55,025 nucleotides of DNA from Clostridia bacterium (GCA_017550315.1 JAFZPN010000130.1:1-55025), one strand, 5' to 3'; positions 32,709 to 41,699 are shown, counted from the first letter of the stretch. The notes: generated by a model not told the origin, from the sequence alone. A program made the numbers and translations.

Positions 32709-32801
32709 TCATTCGTTCCGGTTCCTTGTAAGCGCGCTGAGTTCTCTGTAAAGCTCCGCTTCCGTCAACGCGGCAGTCCTCCTTTTCAGTGTTTTTGCCA
32801 C
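32709..32801 (-). CDS. Possible 30-residue peptide coupled to pdaA
   Basis: GTG-started frame MAKTLKRRTAALTEAELYRE followed by LSALTRNRNE and TGA. The GTG overlaps the pdaA stop (TAGTG). An alternative TTG start inside has AAAAGGAGG upstream. Basic and helical, no recognised relatives. It may be a coupled tail peptide or chance. Confidence 0.25.
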   Translation of the reverse strand: MAKTLKRRTAALTEAELYRELSALTRNRNE

Positions 32802-33898
32802 TATGCTTCGATCCCGCAGAGGGGCTCGATGACATATCCCTGCGATCGGATCCAGTCGATGAATTCGGGCAGGATCTCCGCGTTCGTCGTGGATTCCGCG
32901 TGCAGCAGATAGACGCAGCCGGGGTGCAGGTGCTTTTTCAGAATGTTCAAGGCGTCCTCGTAGGGCCATTGATCGTGTGGGTCGTAATCGCGGTAGGTAT
33001 AGGACCAGGTGACGGTCCGGTACCCCAGTTTCGCTTCCAGCCGCAGCAGCCACTCGTTGACCGCGCCCGCAGGGGGACGGAAGAACAGCATGTCCGGCGC
33101 ATCCGGAAAAACGGCCTTGTACGCCCGCTCCACCGAACGCATTTCTTCGATGACATCTTCCACGCTCAGCGTCGTCATGTCCAGGTGGTTGTACGTGTGG
33201 TTCCCGACTACGTGCCCTTCGTCCAGCATCCGGCGGATGAGTTCGTGGTTGGACTCCACGTTCACATAATACCCGGTAAGGAAGAAGGTGCCAGGCGCAT
33301 TCTTGTCCCGCAAGGCGTCGAGGATCTTTCCGGTCGCGCCCCATTCAAAGCCGCAGTCAAATGTCAGATAACAGACCTTCCGCCCCTCGTCGCCCCGGTA
33401 GATCGCGCCGTACCGGTGAAACGCCTCTATGGTCGAGTCCCGGCGGTCCCAATTGATAACGGCCTCGCCCGTCGATTCATCGTAGACGACATCCCCGGGG
33501 TACCAGTTATCGACGTCCGGGGGCTGGTTCGCGTCCTCGAAGCGCGTCGTCGGGAAAGTATACATCTCATCCACCGTCGCCATGCCGGAGGTGTTCTGCT
33601 CCGGGATGTCATACCGGTAAATCCCGTCTTCGATCCGCCAGCGGATGGCTCCGAAAGGCGCAAGGGATCCTTCCGGGATATCCCCCGTCACCGTGACGGT
33701 GTCAGAACCCTCTGCTCCCTGCTCCCCGGCCGGATCGGACAGGTCTTCTGAGGGATCGGACGCTGCGGCGGGTACCCTGCCTACACCCTCGCCAGGCGCA
33801 TCCGGGATCAACCTTCCCGGCGGATCACCTGATGCCGAACAGGAAATGAGAACAAGGAGGAGGGCGGAGAGAAAGGCTGCAATCCTGATGTTTTTCAT
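32801..33898 (-). CDS. PdaA-type polysaccharide deacetylase lipoprotein
   Basis: Exported de-N-acetylase of peptidoglycan (muramic delta-lactam type). Lipobox VLISCSASG (Cys about 20), a Pro/Ser/Asp-rich linker to about residue 75, then a NodB domain: KVCYLTFDCGFEWGATGKIL (motif 1, second metal Asp replaced by Cys; PdaA of Bacillus subtilis has Asn there), EGHVVGNHTYNHLDM (motif 2), FFRPPAGAVNEW (motif 3) and VYLLHAES (motif 5). 365 residues. The ATG overlaps the stop of the preceding lipoprotein gene. It lies at the end of a zinc-uptake operon, apt for a metal-dependent deacetylase. Confidence 0.85.
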   Translation of the reverse strand: MKNIRIAAFLSALLLVLISCSASGDPPGRLIPDAPGEGVGRVPAAASDPSEDLSDPAGEQGAEGSDTVTVTGDIPEGSLAPFGAIRWRIEDGIYRYDIPEQNTSGMATVDEMYTFPTTRFEDANQPPDVDNWYPGDVVYDESTGEAVINWDRRDSTIEAFHRYGAIYRGDEGRKVCYLTFDCGFEWGATGKILDALRDKNAPGTFFLTGYYVNVESNHELIRRMLDEGHVVGNHTYNHLDMTTLSVEDVIEEMRSVERAYKAVFPDAPDMLFFRPPAGAVNEWLLRLEAKLGYRTVTWSYTYRDYDPHDQWPYEDALNILKKHLHPGCVYLLHAESTTNAEILPEFIDWIRSQGYVIEPLCGIEA

Positions 33899-34458
33899 GA
33901 TGATCCTGAATCTCCCTTCTCGATCACCGCATCCGCGAGGAAGGTATAGTACAGATATTCGTTCACCTGATCGAAGCCGAACCGGCCGCTCACCGTGACG
34001 ACGGTGCCGTCTTCCGGAATGCTGTCCGGCGCGGGGCTTTCGGCATAGCGGATCTCTACGGACTCGAAACAGCATCCCGCGGTGTCCGGCACACAGCAGG
34101 AATACCGGATGCCGAATCTCGTCTGCTCCGTTTTGAAATATCCCGCCATCCGGACCGTCTTGCCCGCGTAGGGCTCCGGATGGAAGTTCATGTTCCCAAC
34201 CTTAGAATACAGAGCCATCGTGCTCAGCCCGGTGAGATCGATCTCCTCGGATCCGTCGCCGGGGACCGCCTCGAACGCGGGCTCGTCCGTTACGCTCACC
34301 CCGAAGATCTCGTGTCCCGTCTGCTGTGCCGGATCCGCTTCGGCCTGTTCCCTGCCGATGCCTTCGGCGGGGAGATCGGGAGGCAGATGTCCGCATGACG
34401 CCAGCACCGCAAGAAGCAGGAGAAGCATCAGGGCCTGCCATCGTTTCCTGTGTTTCAT
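33895..34458 (-). CDS. Lipoprotein with OB-fold-like domain, zinc-operon type
   Basis: 187 residues: signal peptide with lipobox LAVLASCGHL (Cys about 22), an acidic linker, then a small beta domain with TMALYSKVGNMNFHPEPYAG, KTVRMAGYF and VVTVSGRFGFDQVNEYLYYT that resembles an OB fold. Cys pairs (RYSCCVPDTAGCC) could bind metal. The neighbour at 34466-35032 has the same layout, so they are diverged duplicates. ATGA overlap with pdaA. Function unknown; extracellular metal delivery is an inference from the operon. Confidence 0.7.
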   Translation of the reverse strand: MKHRKRWQALMLLLLLAVLASCGHLPPDLPAEGIGREQAEADPAQQTGHEIFGVSVTDEPAFEAVPGDGSEEIDLTGLSTMALYSKVGNMNFHPEPYAGKTVRMAGYFKTEQTRFGIRYSCCVPDTAGCCFESVEIRYAESPAPDSIPEDGTVVTVSGRFGFDQVNEYLYYTFLADAVIEKGDSGSS

Positions 34459-34465
34459 ATCATTG

Positions 34466-35032
34466 TCAATACGTCATTTTCGCGTCGATCAGCTGACAGA
34501 AGCGCATGTATTCGCCTTCGTAGTAGGTGTCGAACACGCCCGTCACCGTCACTTCCGTGCCCGCCGCGGGATAATCGTCCGGATAGACGTAATCCCCGGC
34601 GAGAACGAATTCCATTCCCTGCTGGCAGCAGGCCGTCGCGTCAGCGATGATCACCACATAGTAGTTCCTGTCCTCTCCCTCATAAACCTGAAACTGCCCG
34701 CTCATCCGCACGGTCTTGCCGAGATAGTCGTCGGGCAGCGCCATCATGTTGTACACCTCGGAATACACCATGGTCGCGCTCATCTTCGTAAGATCGACGT
34801 CCACCTCTCCCTTCGCCGCGGCGGGTGCTGTTATGGCCGCTCCTCCGCCGTTTCCGCTCGGGATCGCCTCCGGCTGTTCCCCGTTGTCGGCCTCCGCCAT
34901 CCCCGCGTTCAGCACGTCGCTGACGCTTGCGGTAGAACTGCCCCCTCTCCCTGCGGCGCCTTCCCGCAGAGCGCATCCGGTCCGCGCGCAAAGCATGACC
35001 AGACAGAGTAAATAAACGATCACTTTTTTCAT
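34466..35032 (-). CDS. Lipoprotein with OB-fold-like domain, zinc-operon type
   Basis: 188 residues from the ATG at 35032 (ATGA overlap with the permease gene). Signal peptide with a Cys at about 19-20 (CARTGCALR), a Gly/Ser/Ala linker, then a beta domain with ATMVYSEVYNMMALPDDYLG, KTVRMSGQFQVYEGE, ADATACCQQGMEFVLAG and TEVTVTGVFDTYYEGEYMRF. Homologous to the next gene. Similar lipoproteins accompany ZnuABC-type importers in Clostridia, as far as I recall. A CC pair may bind zinc. Confidence 0.72.
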   Translation of the reverse strand: MKKVIVYLLCLVMLCARTGCALREGAAGRGGSSTASVSDVLNAGMAEADNGEQPEAIPSGNGGGAAITAPAAAKGEVDVDLTKMSATMVYSEVYNMMALPDDYLGKTVRMSGQFQVYEGEDRNYYVVIIADATACCQQGMEFVLAGDYVYPDDYPAAGTEVTVTGVFDTYYEGEYMRFCQLIDAKMTY

Positions 35033-35874
35033 TTTCTCACACCTCTCATAACAAATCCGGCAATCGCGCAGCACGCGAAGGCGGCGACATTGACGGCAAC
35101 GATCGTGGAACCGACCGGCGTTCCCGCCAGAATGGAGATCACGATTCCCGAGAAGGCACAGACGACGGACAGAACCGCCGAACAGACCGTCACGCCCCGG
35201 AAACTGCGGAACAGCCGCATCGCGGACAGCGCCGGGAAAATCACCAGGGCGGAGATCAGAAGGGATCCGACCAGGTTCATCGCGAGAACGATGATGACGG
35301 CGATGACGATGGCGATCAACAGGTTGTAAGCCTCCGCCCTGGTTCCGGTCGCCCGGGCGAAATCCTCATCGAACGTCACCGCGAAAATCTTGTTGTAGAA
35401 CAGAACGAAGATCACGACCACCAGCACCGACAGGACCGCGCACAGCCAGACCTCCTTTTTCGTCAGCGTCAGGATGGAGGTCGATCCGAACAGCGTGCTG
35501 CATACGTCCCCGGAGAGATTCGACGAGGTCGAAAAGATATTCATAATGAGATAGCCGAACGCGAGCGCGCCCACCGAGATCATGGCGACGGCGGCATCCC
35601 CCTTGATCTTCGCGTTCTGACCCGTGCGCAGCAGAAGCACCGCGCTGAGGACGGTGACGGGCAGGACCAGGAGCATCTCGTTCGTCAGATTCAAAACCGC
35701 CGCGACCGTCATCGCGCCGAACGCCACGTGGGACAGTCCGTCGCCGATGAAGGAATACCGCTTCAAGACAAGCGTGACGCCGAGCAGCGAGGAACAGAGG
35801 GCGATCAAAACGCCCACGATCAGCGCGTAGCGGACGAACGGAAACGCCAGATACATGCCGAGCTTGTCAAGCAT
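35029..35874 (-). CDS. znuB: Zinc/manganese ABC transporter permease (ZnuB-like)
   Basis: ABC-3 family permease, about 281 residues with eight or nine spans. Family segments: LCSSLLGVTLVLKRYSFIGD, GLSHVAFGAM, ISVGALAFGYLIMNIF and VGSLLISALVIFPALSAMRL. The ATG at 35874 (GTGAGGGGG upstream) is preferred to an in-frame GTG at 35883; it overlaps the ATPase stop by 8 nt. Works with ZnuC and ZnuA encoded upstream. Confidence 0.88.
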   Translation of the reverse strand: MLDKLGMYLAFPFVRYALIVGVLIALCSSLLGVTLVLKRYSFIGDGLSHVAFGAMTVAAVLNLTNEMLLVLPVTVLSAVLLLRTGQNAKIKGDAAVAMISVGALAFGYLIMNIFSTSSNLSGDVCSTLFGSTSILTLTKKEVWLCAVLSVLVVVIFVLFYNKIFAVTFDEDFARATGTRAEAYNLLIAIVIAVIIVLAMNLVGSLLISALVIFPALSAMRLFRSFRGVTVCSAVLSVVCAFSGIVISILAGTPVGSTIVAVNVAAFACCAIAGFVMRGVRK

Positions 35875-36583
35875 CCCCCTCACCGCCTTCCTGCCGGGCG
35901 AGGAAGAAGCGGCCCGCTTCGCTCATCCGGTATTCGTCCTTCGTGCCGAAATACACGGTCGTTCCGATGTGGAGGATGTGGCTGGCATATCGGAGGGCCG
36001 CCGTGATATCGTGGCTGATCATGATGATCGTGACGCCTTCCCGGTTCAGTTCCGCGATCAGATCGTACAGCTCCGCCGTCACCCGCGGGTCGAGCCCGGA
36101 TACCGGCTCGTCGAGGAGCAGGACCTTTCGCGTCGCGCACAGTGCCCTCGCGAGCAGGACGCGCTGCTGCTGACCGCCGGAGAGCTCCCGGTAGCACCGG
36201 CCGGAAAGATCGGAGATGCCCATACGCTCCATGTTTTCCGCGGCGAGCCGCTTTTCTTTTTTGCTGTAAAAAGGTCGCATGCCGCAGCCTCCCTGACACC
36301 CGGAGAGAACGATCTCTCTCACGGATGCCGGGAAATCCTTCTGGACGACGGTCTGCTGCGGCAGGTACCCGATCTCGTTCTGCTTCAGCCCGTCGCCGAC
36401 GGTGATCTGACCGCCCGCAGGCTCGCGCAGACCGAGCAGCGTTTTCATGAGCGTGGTCTTGCCGGAGCCGTTTTCGCCCACGATGCAGAGATAGTCTCCC
36501 GCGTTCACGGTGAAGCAGATCCCCTCTGCGATCACGCGGGCGTCATATCCGAGCTTCAGATCCCGCACGGTGATATATGCCAT
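35867..36583 (-). CDS. znuC: Zinc/manganese ABC transporter ATP-binding protein (ZnuC-like)
   Basis: 238-residue ATPase. Walker A GENGSGKTTL near residue 36, Q-loop GYLPQQTVVQKDFP typical of the metal (ABC-3) class, signature ELSGGQQQRVLLAR, Walker B VLLLDEPVSGLD, and the switch His in IMISHDITAA. A Cys/Gly-rich stretch SGCQGGCGMRPFYSK follows the Q-loop, as is common in clostridial zinc importers. Between znuA (10 nt) and znuB (overlap). Confidence 0.9.
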   Translation of the reverse strand: MAYITVRDLKLGYDARVIAEGICFTVNAGDYLCIVGENGSGKTTLMKTLLGLREPAGGQITVGDGLKQNEIGYLPQQTVVQKDFPASVREIVLSGCQGGCGMRPFYSKKEKRLAAENMERMGISDLSGRCYRELSGGQQQRVLLARALCATRKVLLLDEPVSGLDPRVTAELYDLIAELNREGVTIIMISHDITAALRYASHILHIGTTVYFGTKDEYRMSEAGRFFLARQEGGEGDA

Positions 36584-36593
36584 TCGTCCCCTC

Positions 36594-37577
36594 CTACTGC
36601 AAAGCTTCCTTCAGCACGGACAGATTCTTTTCCATGATCGAAAGATACGCCGCGCCGTTCTGAACGTCCTTCGCCGTCACGGACTGCATAGAGTCCATAG
36701 TCAGGATCGCCTGATCTTTCGAGCGCGTGTTCTGCACGATCGTCTCGGCGATCCGATGATCCGTTCCTTCGATGGTCATGACCGCGGGCAGGGCAAGCTC
36801 GTCGACCTTTAGTGCGAGGAAGGTGACGGTCTCAAAGCTCGCCTCGGTTTCCGCCGAACAGCCGGAGAAAGCCGCGTAATAATCGAGTCCGTAGTCATCC
36901 GCCAGATAGCGGAAGGGGAAGCGGTCTCCGAAGATCAGCGTTTTGAAAGAAGCATTTTCGACGACCGAACGGTATTCCGCGTCCAGCACGTGCAGCTTTT
37001 CCGCATACGCGGCGGCATTCTGCCGGTAAACCTCCCCGTTTTCCGGATCGATCTCCCGGATGGCCTCTGCGATCTTCTCCGCCAGATCGGCGGCGCATCG
37101 GAGGGAGAGCCAGACGTGCTCGTCGTACTCCGCCTCGTCCTCTTCCGATTCGTGCTCATGCTCTTCTTCCTGCATCCCCTCGACCGCTTCCTCTTCCTTT
37201 GCGGTATCGCCGAGCAGATCCAGCAGATTCAGGGTGATCCTGTCCGGATTCGCCGTTTCCCGCAGCGCGTCTTCCGCCCATTCGTCGGATTCTCCGCCGA
37301 CATAGATGAACAGATCGCAGGTCGAAATCTTCAGAATATCCGCCGCCGTAGGCTGGAAGCTGTGGAGATCGACGCCGGTATCGAGGAGCATCGCCACCTC
37401 CGCATCTGCCGCCTTGTCGCCGAGGATGTTCATGACCCAGTCGTATTCCGGGAAGATCGTCGTGACGATTTGGATTTTGCCGCTGTCCGAAGCGGACGGA
37501 CGGGTGCCGGAACCGCAGGCCGACAGACAGCCGAGGACGAACAGGACGGCAACGAGTATGGATATCGCTTTTTTCAT
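36594..37577 (-). CDS. znuA: Zinc ABC transporter substrate-binding lipoprotein (ZnuA-like)
   Basis: Cluster A-I (TroA/ZnuA) binding protein, 327 residues. Lipobox VLGCLSACGSG, then IVTTIFPEYDWVMNILGD, a metal His in GVDLHSFQPTAADILKI, a charged His-rich loop (EEEHEHESEEDEAEYDEH) that marks zinc proteins, and a second His in DEHVWLSLRCA. The third ligand region reads FGDRFPFRYLADDYGLDYYA. The start at 37577 has GGAGG 6 nt upstream. High zinc affinity is likely, though manganese is possible. Confidence 0.9.
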   Translation of the reverse strand: MKKAISILVAVLFVLGCLSACGSGTRPSASDSGKIQIVTTIFPEYDWVMNILGDKAADAEVAMLLDTGVDLHSFQPTAADILKISTCDLFIYVGGESDEWAEDALRETANPDRITLNLLDLLGDTAKEEEAVEGMQEEEHEHESEEDEAEYDEHVWLSLRCAADLAEKIAEAIREIDPENGEVYRQNAAAYAEKLHVLDAEYRSVVENASFKTLIFGDRFPFRYLADDYGLDYYAAFSGCSAETEASFETVTFLALKVDELALPAVMTIEGTDHRIAETIVQNTRSKDQAILTMDSMQSVTAKDVQNGAAYLSIMEKNLSVLKEALQ

Positions 37578-37667
37578 GGAAAACCTCCGTGTTTTTTGAT
37601 TTAGACGCAAAAAACCAGGGGCGGATCTATCCCCATGCGGACATAGTTCTCCCCCGGCGGAGGGTTT

Positions 37668-37979
37668 TCAATTATTCAGTTTGACTTTGCGGGACACGGG
37701 CGTTTCTACCTTCACAAGCGCATAGAAAACAAGCGCGGCAAGAAGAACGCAGACCGCGGACAGAACGGTATGGGCAACGCCAAACGCTTTCGGAAGCAGC
37801 CGGCTCAAAAAGTCCATGCAAAGGCGGATGCAGGCACAGACGGGGCAGTTCTCACCCGTGCAGTCGTGATCCGCTTCGACGGCGATAAAGACGGCGGAAA
37901 ACAGCGCGGCGGCAAGGATCAAGAATCCCAATAGACCCGCCGTGATCCGTTTCGACTTCGCATTCATTCGACGCAGCAT
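37668..37979 (-). CDS. Small two-span membrane protein with His/Cys motif, zinc-operon leader gene
   Basis: 103 residues: a first span (about 12-34), an outside loop with EADHDCTGENCPVCACIRLC (His plus several Cys, a likely metal-binding stretch), then a second span (about 67-90) and a basic tail. Similar proteins head zinc-transporter operons in Clostridia, as I recall. AAAGGAGG lies 8 nt before the ATG. First gene of the znu operon; 90 nt separates it from znuA, with a T-rich run near 37605 that might reduce read-through. Confidence 0.65.
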   Translation of the reverse strand: MLRRMNAKSKRITAGLLGFLILAAALFSAVFIAVEADHDCTGENCPVCACIRLCMDFLSRLLPKAFGVAHTVLSAVCVLLAALVFYALVKVETPVSRKVKLNN

Positions 37980-38005
37980 GACCGTTCCCTCCTTTCCCGG
38001 ATGAT

Positions 38006-38035
38006 ATTATAACCGATAGAAAGGTTCCTTGTCAA
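38006..38035 (-). promoter_or_regulatory. Promoter of the zinc-uptake operon
   Basis: Minus strand TTGACA (38035-38030), 18 nt, TATAAT (38011-38006). No palindrome of the DtxR type is near it, so this operon seems controlled separately (a Zur-type factor would be expected). Confidence 0.82.
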
Positions 38036-38097
38036 GGGATCTGCAGAATTGTTCACAGATACACTCCGGCAGACTGATCAAGGACGGATGCGGGTTA

Positions 38098-39840
38098 TCA
38101 TATGCTCCATCCGGCGCTTGCGGTCTGCAGCTCGGCCATATGCCGGAACAGGCTGTTTTCCTGCCGCAGCAGGTCTTCCGGCCTGCCTTCTTCGGCGACC
38201 GTTCCGTCTTTCAGCACCACGATCTTGTCGGCTCCCGAAACGGTCCGCATCCGGTGGGCGATCACCAGCACGGTCTTTCCGGCGAGGAGACGGGAGAGCG
38301 CCCCCTGTACCTTCGTTTCGTTTTCCACGTCGAGCGAGGCAGTCGCCTCGTCGAGCAGGACGATCGGCGCGTCCTTGAGCAGCGCGCGGGCGATCGAGAT
38401 GCGCTGGCGCTCGCCGCCCGAGAGCTTTGTGCCGTTTTCGCCGATGGGGGTGTCATATCCCTGCGGGAGTTTTTCCACAAACTCGTCGCAGTTCGCCGCC
38501 TTCGCCGCCGCGCGGACTTCCTCGTCGGTCGCGCCGTGCCTGCCGAGGCGGATGTTTTCCATCACTGTGTCGTCAAAGAGAACGACATCCTGAAAAACCA
38601 TCGAATAATCGGTGAGCAGCACCTCGGGATCGACGGTCGAGATATCTACGCCGCCGACCGTGATGCGCCCTTCTGTCACGTCCCAGAGCCGCGCCGCGAG
38701 CCTGGCGCAAGTGCTCTTTCCGGAACCGGAAGGTCCGACGAGTGCGGTGACTTCCCCTTCCTTCGCGGTGAAGCTCACGCCGCGGAGCACATCGTGATCG
38801 TCGTAAGCGAAGCTGACGTCTTCAAAGGTAATATCGTGACCGTCCGGCTTGAATTCCTCCGTTCCCTCCGCCGTCGGAGTGTCTTTGATCTCATTGAGCC
38901 TGTTCGCCGAAACCTGCGAAACAAACATTTCCGCAATCAGTGCGAGTGCCTGATCGAACGGCGCGTAAACGCGGGTGATAACCATTAAGAACAGGAAAAA
39001 AAGCATAAAGTCGATCCTGCCGGAGAGGATCAAAGATGCACCGGTGAGGATGGTGGTCGTCACACCGAGCCGCATGATAACCGAAGCGCCGTTGACGAAA
39101 AGCCCTATCACGAGTTCGCCGTTTTGCATTGTCTTTTCAAGGCGGTCGATTTTTCTGTTAAGTCCGTCCAGATACTCTGTCTCGCGGCTCAACGCCCTGA
39201 TCTCACGGACGTTTTCAAGGGATTCCTGAATATTGTCCGATACTGCCAGCGCGTGGACTTTGAGCGTTTCGGAGGCGCGCTTCTGTATTTTTCTGCTTCC
39301 GAACAGCAGAATGAACGCCGCCGGCACGCCCCACAGGCAGGCGATCGCCATGCGCCAGTCATAAAGAACAAGCATCACTGCGATGATCGCCGTGGAGATA
39401 TACGCTCCGTAGAGATATCCGAGGCAGTGTGACCAGACGTGTTCCAAACGGTTGACGTCGCCCATGATCGTTTCCGTCAGATCGGCGAGGTCGCGTTTGC
39501 CGAAATAGCCGAGCGGCAGACGGCGCATCTGTTCCGCAAGCGTGATGCGCGTGTCCTTGATTTCTCTGTATACCAGCCCGTAGGTGTTATGGTATTGCTG
39601 CAAGTGCGTGATGAAGGACAGAACGACGAACACGGCGACAAGTCCGGCAAAGATCCACGCGTTCGGCAGAGCAGCGCCGTCCGTCAGCGTGTTCATATAC
39701 TTCTGCATCAGGAAATACAGAATACCCATGCCCGCCATCATGATAAGATTGACGATTACCGTCCAGAACGTGCCTTTTTTTGTGTTTTCAAGACCTTTGT
39801 CCGTCAGCGCGTATCTGTGCTTGAATTTCTCTCCGAACAC
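38098..39840 (-). CDS. ABC transporter, fused permease/ATPase (IrtB/YbtQ-like partner)
   Basis: 580 residues: six spans in the first 310, then an ATPase domain with GPSGSGKSTCARL, signature KLSGGERQRISIARAL, and Walker B IVLLDEATASLD. Export-type fold, second of a heterodimeric pair. The start is a GTG directly after the stop of the first subunit (TGAGTG), with GGAGG 8 nt upstream; no ATG is nearby. Pairs of this type include drug exporters and the siderophore importers IrtAB and YbtPQ; the DtxR-type operators upstream of the pair make an iron-related role more likely. Confidence 0.85.
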   Translation of the reverse strand: MFGEKFKHRYALTDKGLENTKKGTFWTVIVNLIMMAGMGILYFLMQKYMNTLTDGAALPNAWIFAGLVAVFVVLSFITHLQQYHNTYGLVYREIKDTRITLAEQMRRLPLGYFGKRDLADLTETIMGDVNRLEHVWSHCLGYLYGAYISTAIIAVMLVLYDWRMAIACLWGVPAAFILLFGSRKIQKRASETLKVHALAVSDNIQESLENVREIRALSRETEYLDGLNRKIDRLEKTMQNGELVIGLFVNGASVIMRLGVTTTILTGASLILSGRIDFMLFFLFLMVITRVYAPFDQALALIAEMFVSQVSANRLNEIKDTPTAEGTEEFKPDGHDITFEDVSFAYDDHDVLRGVSFTAKEGEVTALVGPSGSGKSTCARLAARLWDVTEGRITVGGVDISTVDPEVLLTDYSMVFQDVVLFDDTVMENIRLGRHGATDEEVRAAAKAANCDEFVEKLPQGYDTPIGENGTKLSGGERQRISIARALLKDAPIVLLDEATASLDVENETKVQGALSRLLAGKTVLVIAHRMRTVSGADKIVVLKDGTVAEEGRPEDLLRQENSLFRHMAELQTASAGWSI

Positions 39841-41652
39841 TCAGTCTGCCTCCTTTTCCGTCTTCCCGGCGGTGATCTTCCACTTCACCGCTTTGCCGTA
39901 ATCCTCCCACATCCGCGCGTAAAGCCCGCCGGCCTTCGCAAGCTCTTCGTGCGTACCCTGTTCCGAGACACGCCCTTCGTCCAGCACAATGATCCTGTCC
40001 GCACCCGTGACCGTGGAGAGCCGATGCGCGATCATCACGACCGTCCGCCCCCTCGTCAGCGCGCGAAGCGCTTTCTGGATCAGCGCCTCGTTTTCCGGAT
40101 CCGCAAATGCCGTCGCCTCGTCGAGCACAATGATCGGCGCGTCTTTGAGAATGGCGCGGGCGAGCGCGATCCGCTGCTGTTCTCCGCCCGAGAGATAGGT
40201 GCCCTTCGCTCCGATGACCGTGTCCATACCGTCCGGGAGTTTTGCGAGAATGTCGCCGCACTGCGCAGCCTTGAGCGCCGCTTCGACCTGTTCTCTCGAC
40301 GCATTCGGGCGGGCGGCGCGGACGTTTTCAAGGATCGAGGTTTTGAAGAGCCGGTTGTTCTGGAAGACGAACGCCACCTTGTCCATGAGGACATGCGGAT
40401 CGACGTCCTTCACGTTGACGCCGCCGACCAGCACCTCGCCGGACGAGGTGTCCCAGAACCGCGGGATCAGGCTTGCCGCCGTAGTCTTTCCTCCCCCGGA
40501 CGGGCCGACAAGCGCGACCGTCTCACCGGGGCTCGCCGCAAAGGAAACATGATCGAGCGCGGGTACGTCCGATCCTTCGTAGGTGAAGCTCACGTCGTGG
40601 AACACAATGCCGTTGTCCCGCGGAACCTTCGGATCCTTCGTTGTTTCGAGCACCGGCGCGTTCATGACCGTATCGATACGCCCAAGAGCAGTCTTAGCAA
40701 GCATCAGACCGGCTGACGCGAACATGATCCTTGCGAGCGCAGTAGAAACGATCGCCGAGAACACCGCGTAGAAAGCGAAATTCGTGATAAACCCGGCAAA
40801 ACTCCCTGCGGAAAGCGCCGACGGCGCGATCAGCAGTACGACGGGAACGAGAAAGATGAACACGCCTTCCGTAGCGGTCAGGTTGACCGACTGAGGAACG
40901 CAGCAGACTCCGCCCGTGTATTTTTCCGCCTTGCTGCTGTAATCCTCTATCGCCGCCTTGAACGCCTTGAAGGAATACACAGTCTGCTGAAAGACCTTGA
41001 CGACCGGGATCCCGCGCACATATTCCGTGCCCGCTTTGCTCATCACGTCCTGCGCCGTTTGGTATTCCATCATCAGAGCGGCGTTTTTGCCTCCCATCAT
41101 CGAATACAGGGTGACTACCGAAATGACCGCGGCGAGCAGGCACGCTCCGCCCATCCTCCAGTCGAAGACAAACATCAAAACGATCATGGCGACGAACATC
41201 GCCGCCGTTCCCACAATATCGGCAAGGTTGTGGGCGAGCAGCGTTTCGGTTTCCGCCGCACCACCGTCAAGACGGTTGCGAAGAAATCCCGAACCGTTGT
41301 TATCAAAGAAGCCGAGCGGTGTTTTCATCATATGCGCGACGCCTTGTTTGCGGATATTCGCGGCGGTGCGGAACGCCGCAAGGTGGGTACACATCAGCGC
41401 GGCAAAATAGACAAGGATACCGCCGAAGGAAAAGCCGAACGCCATCCAGCCATAGGTACCGATATTTGCCGCCTCGGTCCAGTTCGGCGCGACGGCGATC
41501 AGATCGCGGGCGACAAGCCAGATGCAGACGTAGGGAGCCATCCCGAGGATCATGGCGACAGCGGACAGCGCGAGCCCCAGAAAGGTCAGCCCTTTGTAAC
41601 TGCCCGCGTAGCCGAGCAGGGCTGTAAAGTCGTTTTGTTTTTTTTCTTTCAT
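39841..41652 (-). CDS. ABC transporter, fused permease/ATPase (IrtA/YbtP-like partner)
   Basis: 603 residues, first gene of the pair. Six spans, coupling-region MMKTPLGFFDNNGSGFLRNR, then ATPase motifs GPSGGGKTTAASL, YLSGGEQQRIALAR and IIVLDEATAFADPEN (Phe-Ala where Ser-Leu is usual before the D-loop). The ATG at 41652 has AAGGAA 7 nt upstream; the 36-residue upstream extension runs through the operator and is rejected. Controlled by a consensus promoter with two DtxR-type sites in a 100-nt leader that also holds a GCCCGC/GCGGGC hairpin. Confidence 0.86.
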   Translation of the reverse strand: MKEKKQNDFTALLGYAGSYKGLTFLGLALSAVAMILGMAPYVCIWLVARDLIAVAPNWTEAANIGTYGWMAFGFSFGGILVYFAALMCTHLAAFRTAANIRKQGVAHMMKTPLGFFDNNGSGFLRNRLDGGAAETETLLAHNLADIVGTAAMFVAMIVLMFVFDWRMGGACLLAAVISVVTLYSMMGGKNAALMMEYQTAQDVMSKAGTEYVRGIPVVKVFQQTVYSFKAFKAAIEDYSSKAEKYTGGVCCVPQSVNLTATEGVFIFLVPVVLLIAPSALSAGSFAGFITNFAFYAVFSAIVSTALARIMFASAGLMLAKTALGRIDTVMNAPVLETTKDPKVPRDNGIVFHDVSFTYEGSDVPALDHVSFAASPGETVALVGPSGGGKTTAASLIPRFWDTSSGEVLVGGVNVKDVDPHVLMDKVAFVFQNNRLFKTSILENVRAARPNASREQVEAALKAAQCGDILAKLPDGMDTVIGAKGTYLSGGEQQRIALARAILKDAPIIVLDEATAFADPENEALIQKALRALTRGRTVVMIAHRLSTVTGADRIIVLDEGRVSEQGTHEELAKAGGLYARMWEDYGKAVKWKITAGKTEKEAD

Positions 41653-41681
41653 CAATGTTCCTTCTTTCTTACTGCCGTTGT

Positions 41682-41699
41682 GATTAGAGTAAGCTAACC
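41682..41699. promoter_or_regulatory. DtxR-type operator before the ABC pair
   Basis: GATTAGAGTAAGCTAACC: half-sites GATTAG and CTAACC around a 6-nt centre. Nearly the same as the sites at 47291, 47856 and 52003. Confidence 0.65.
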
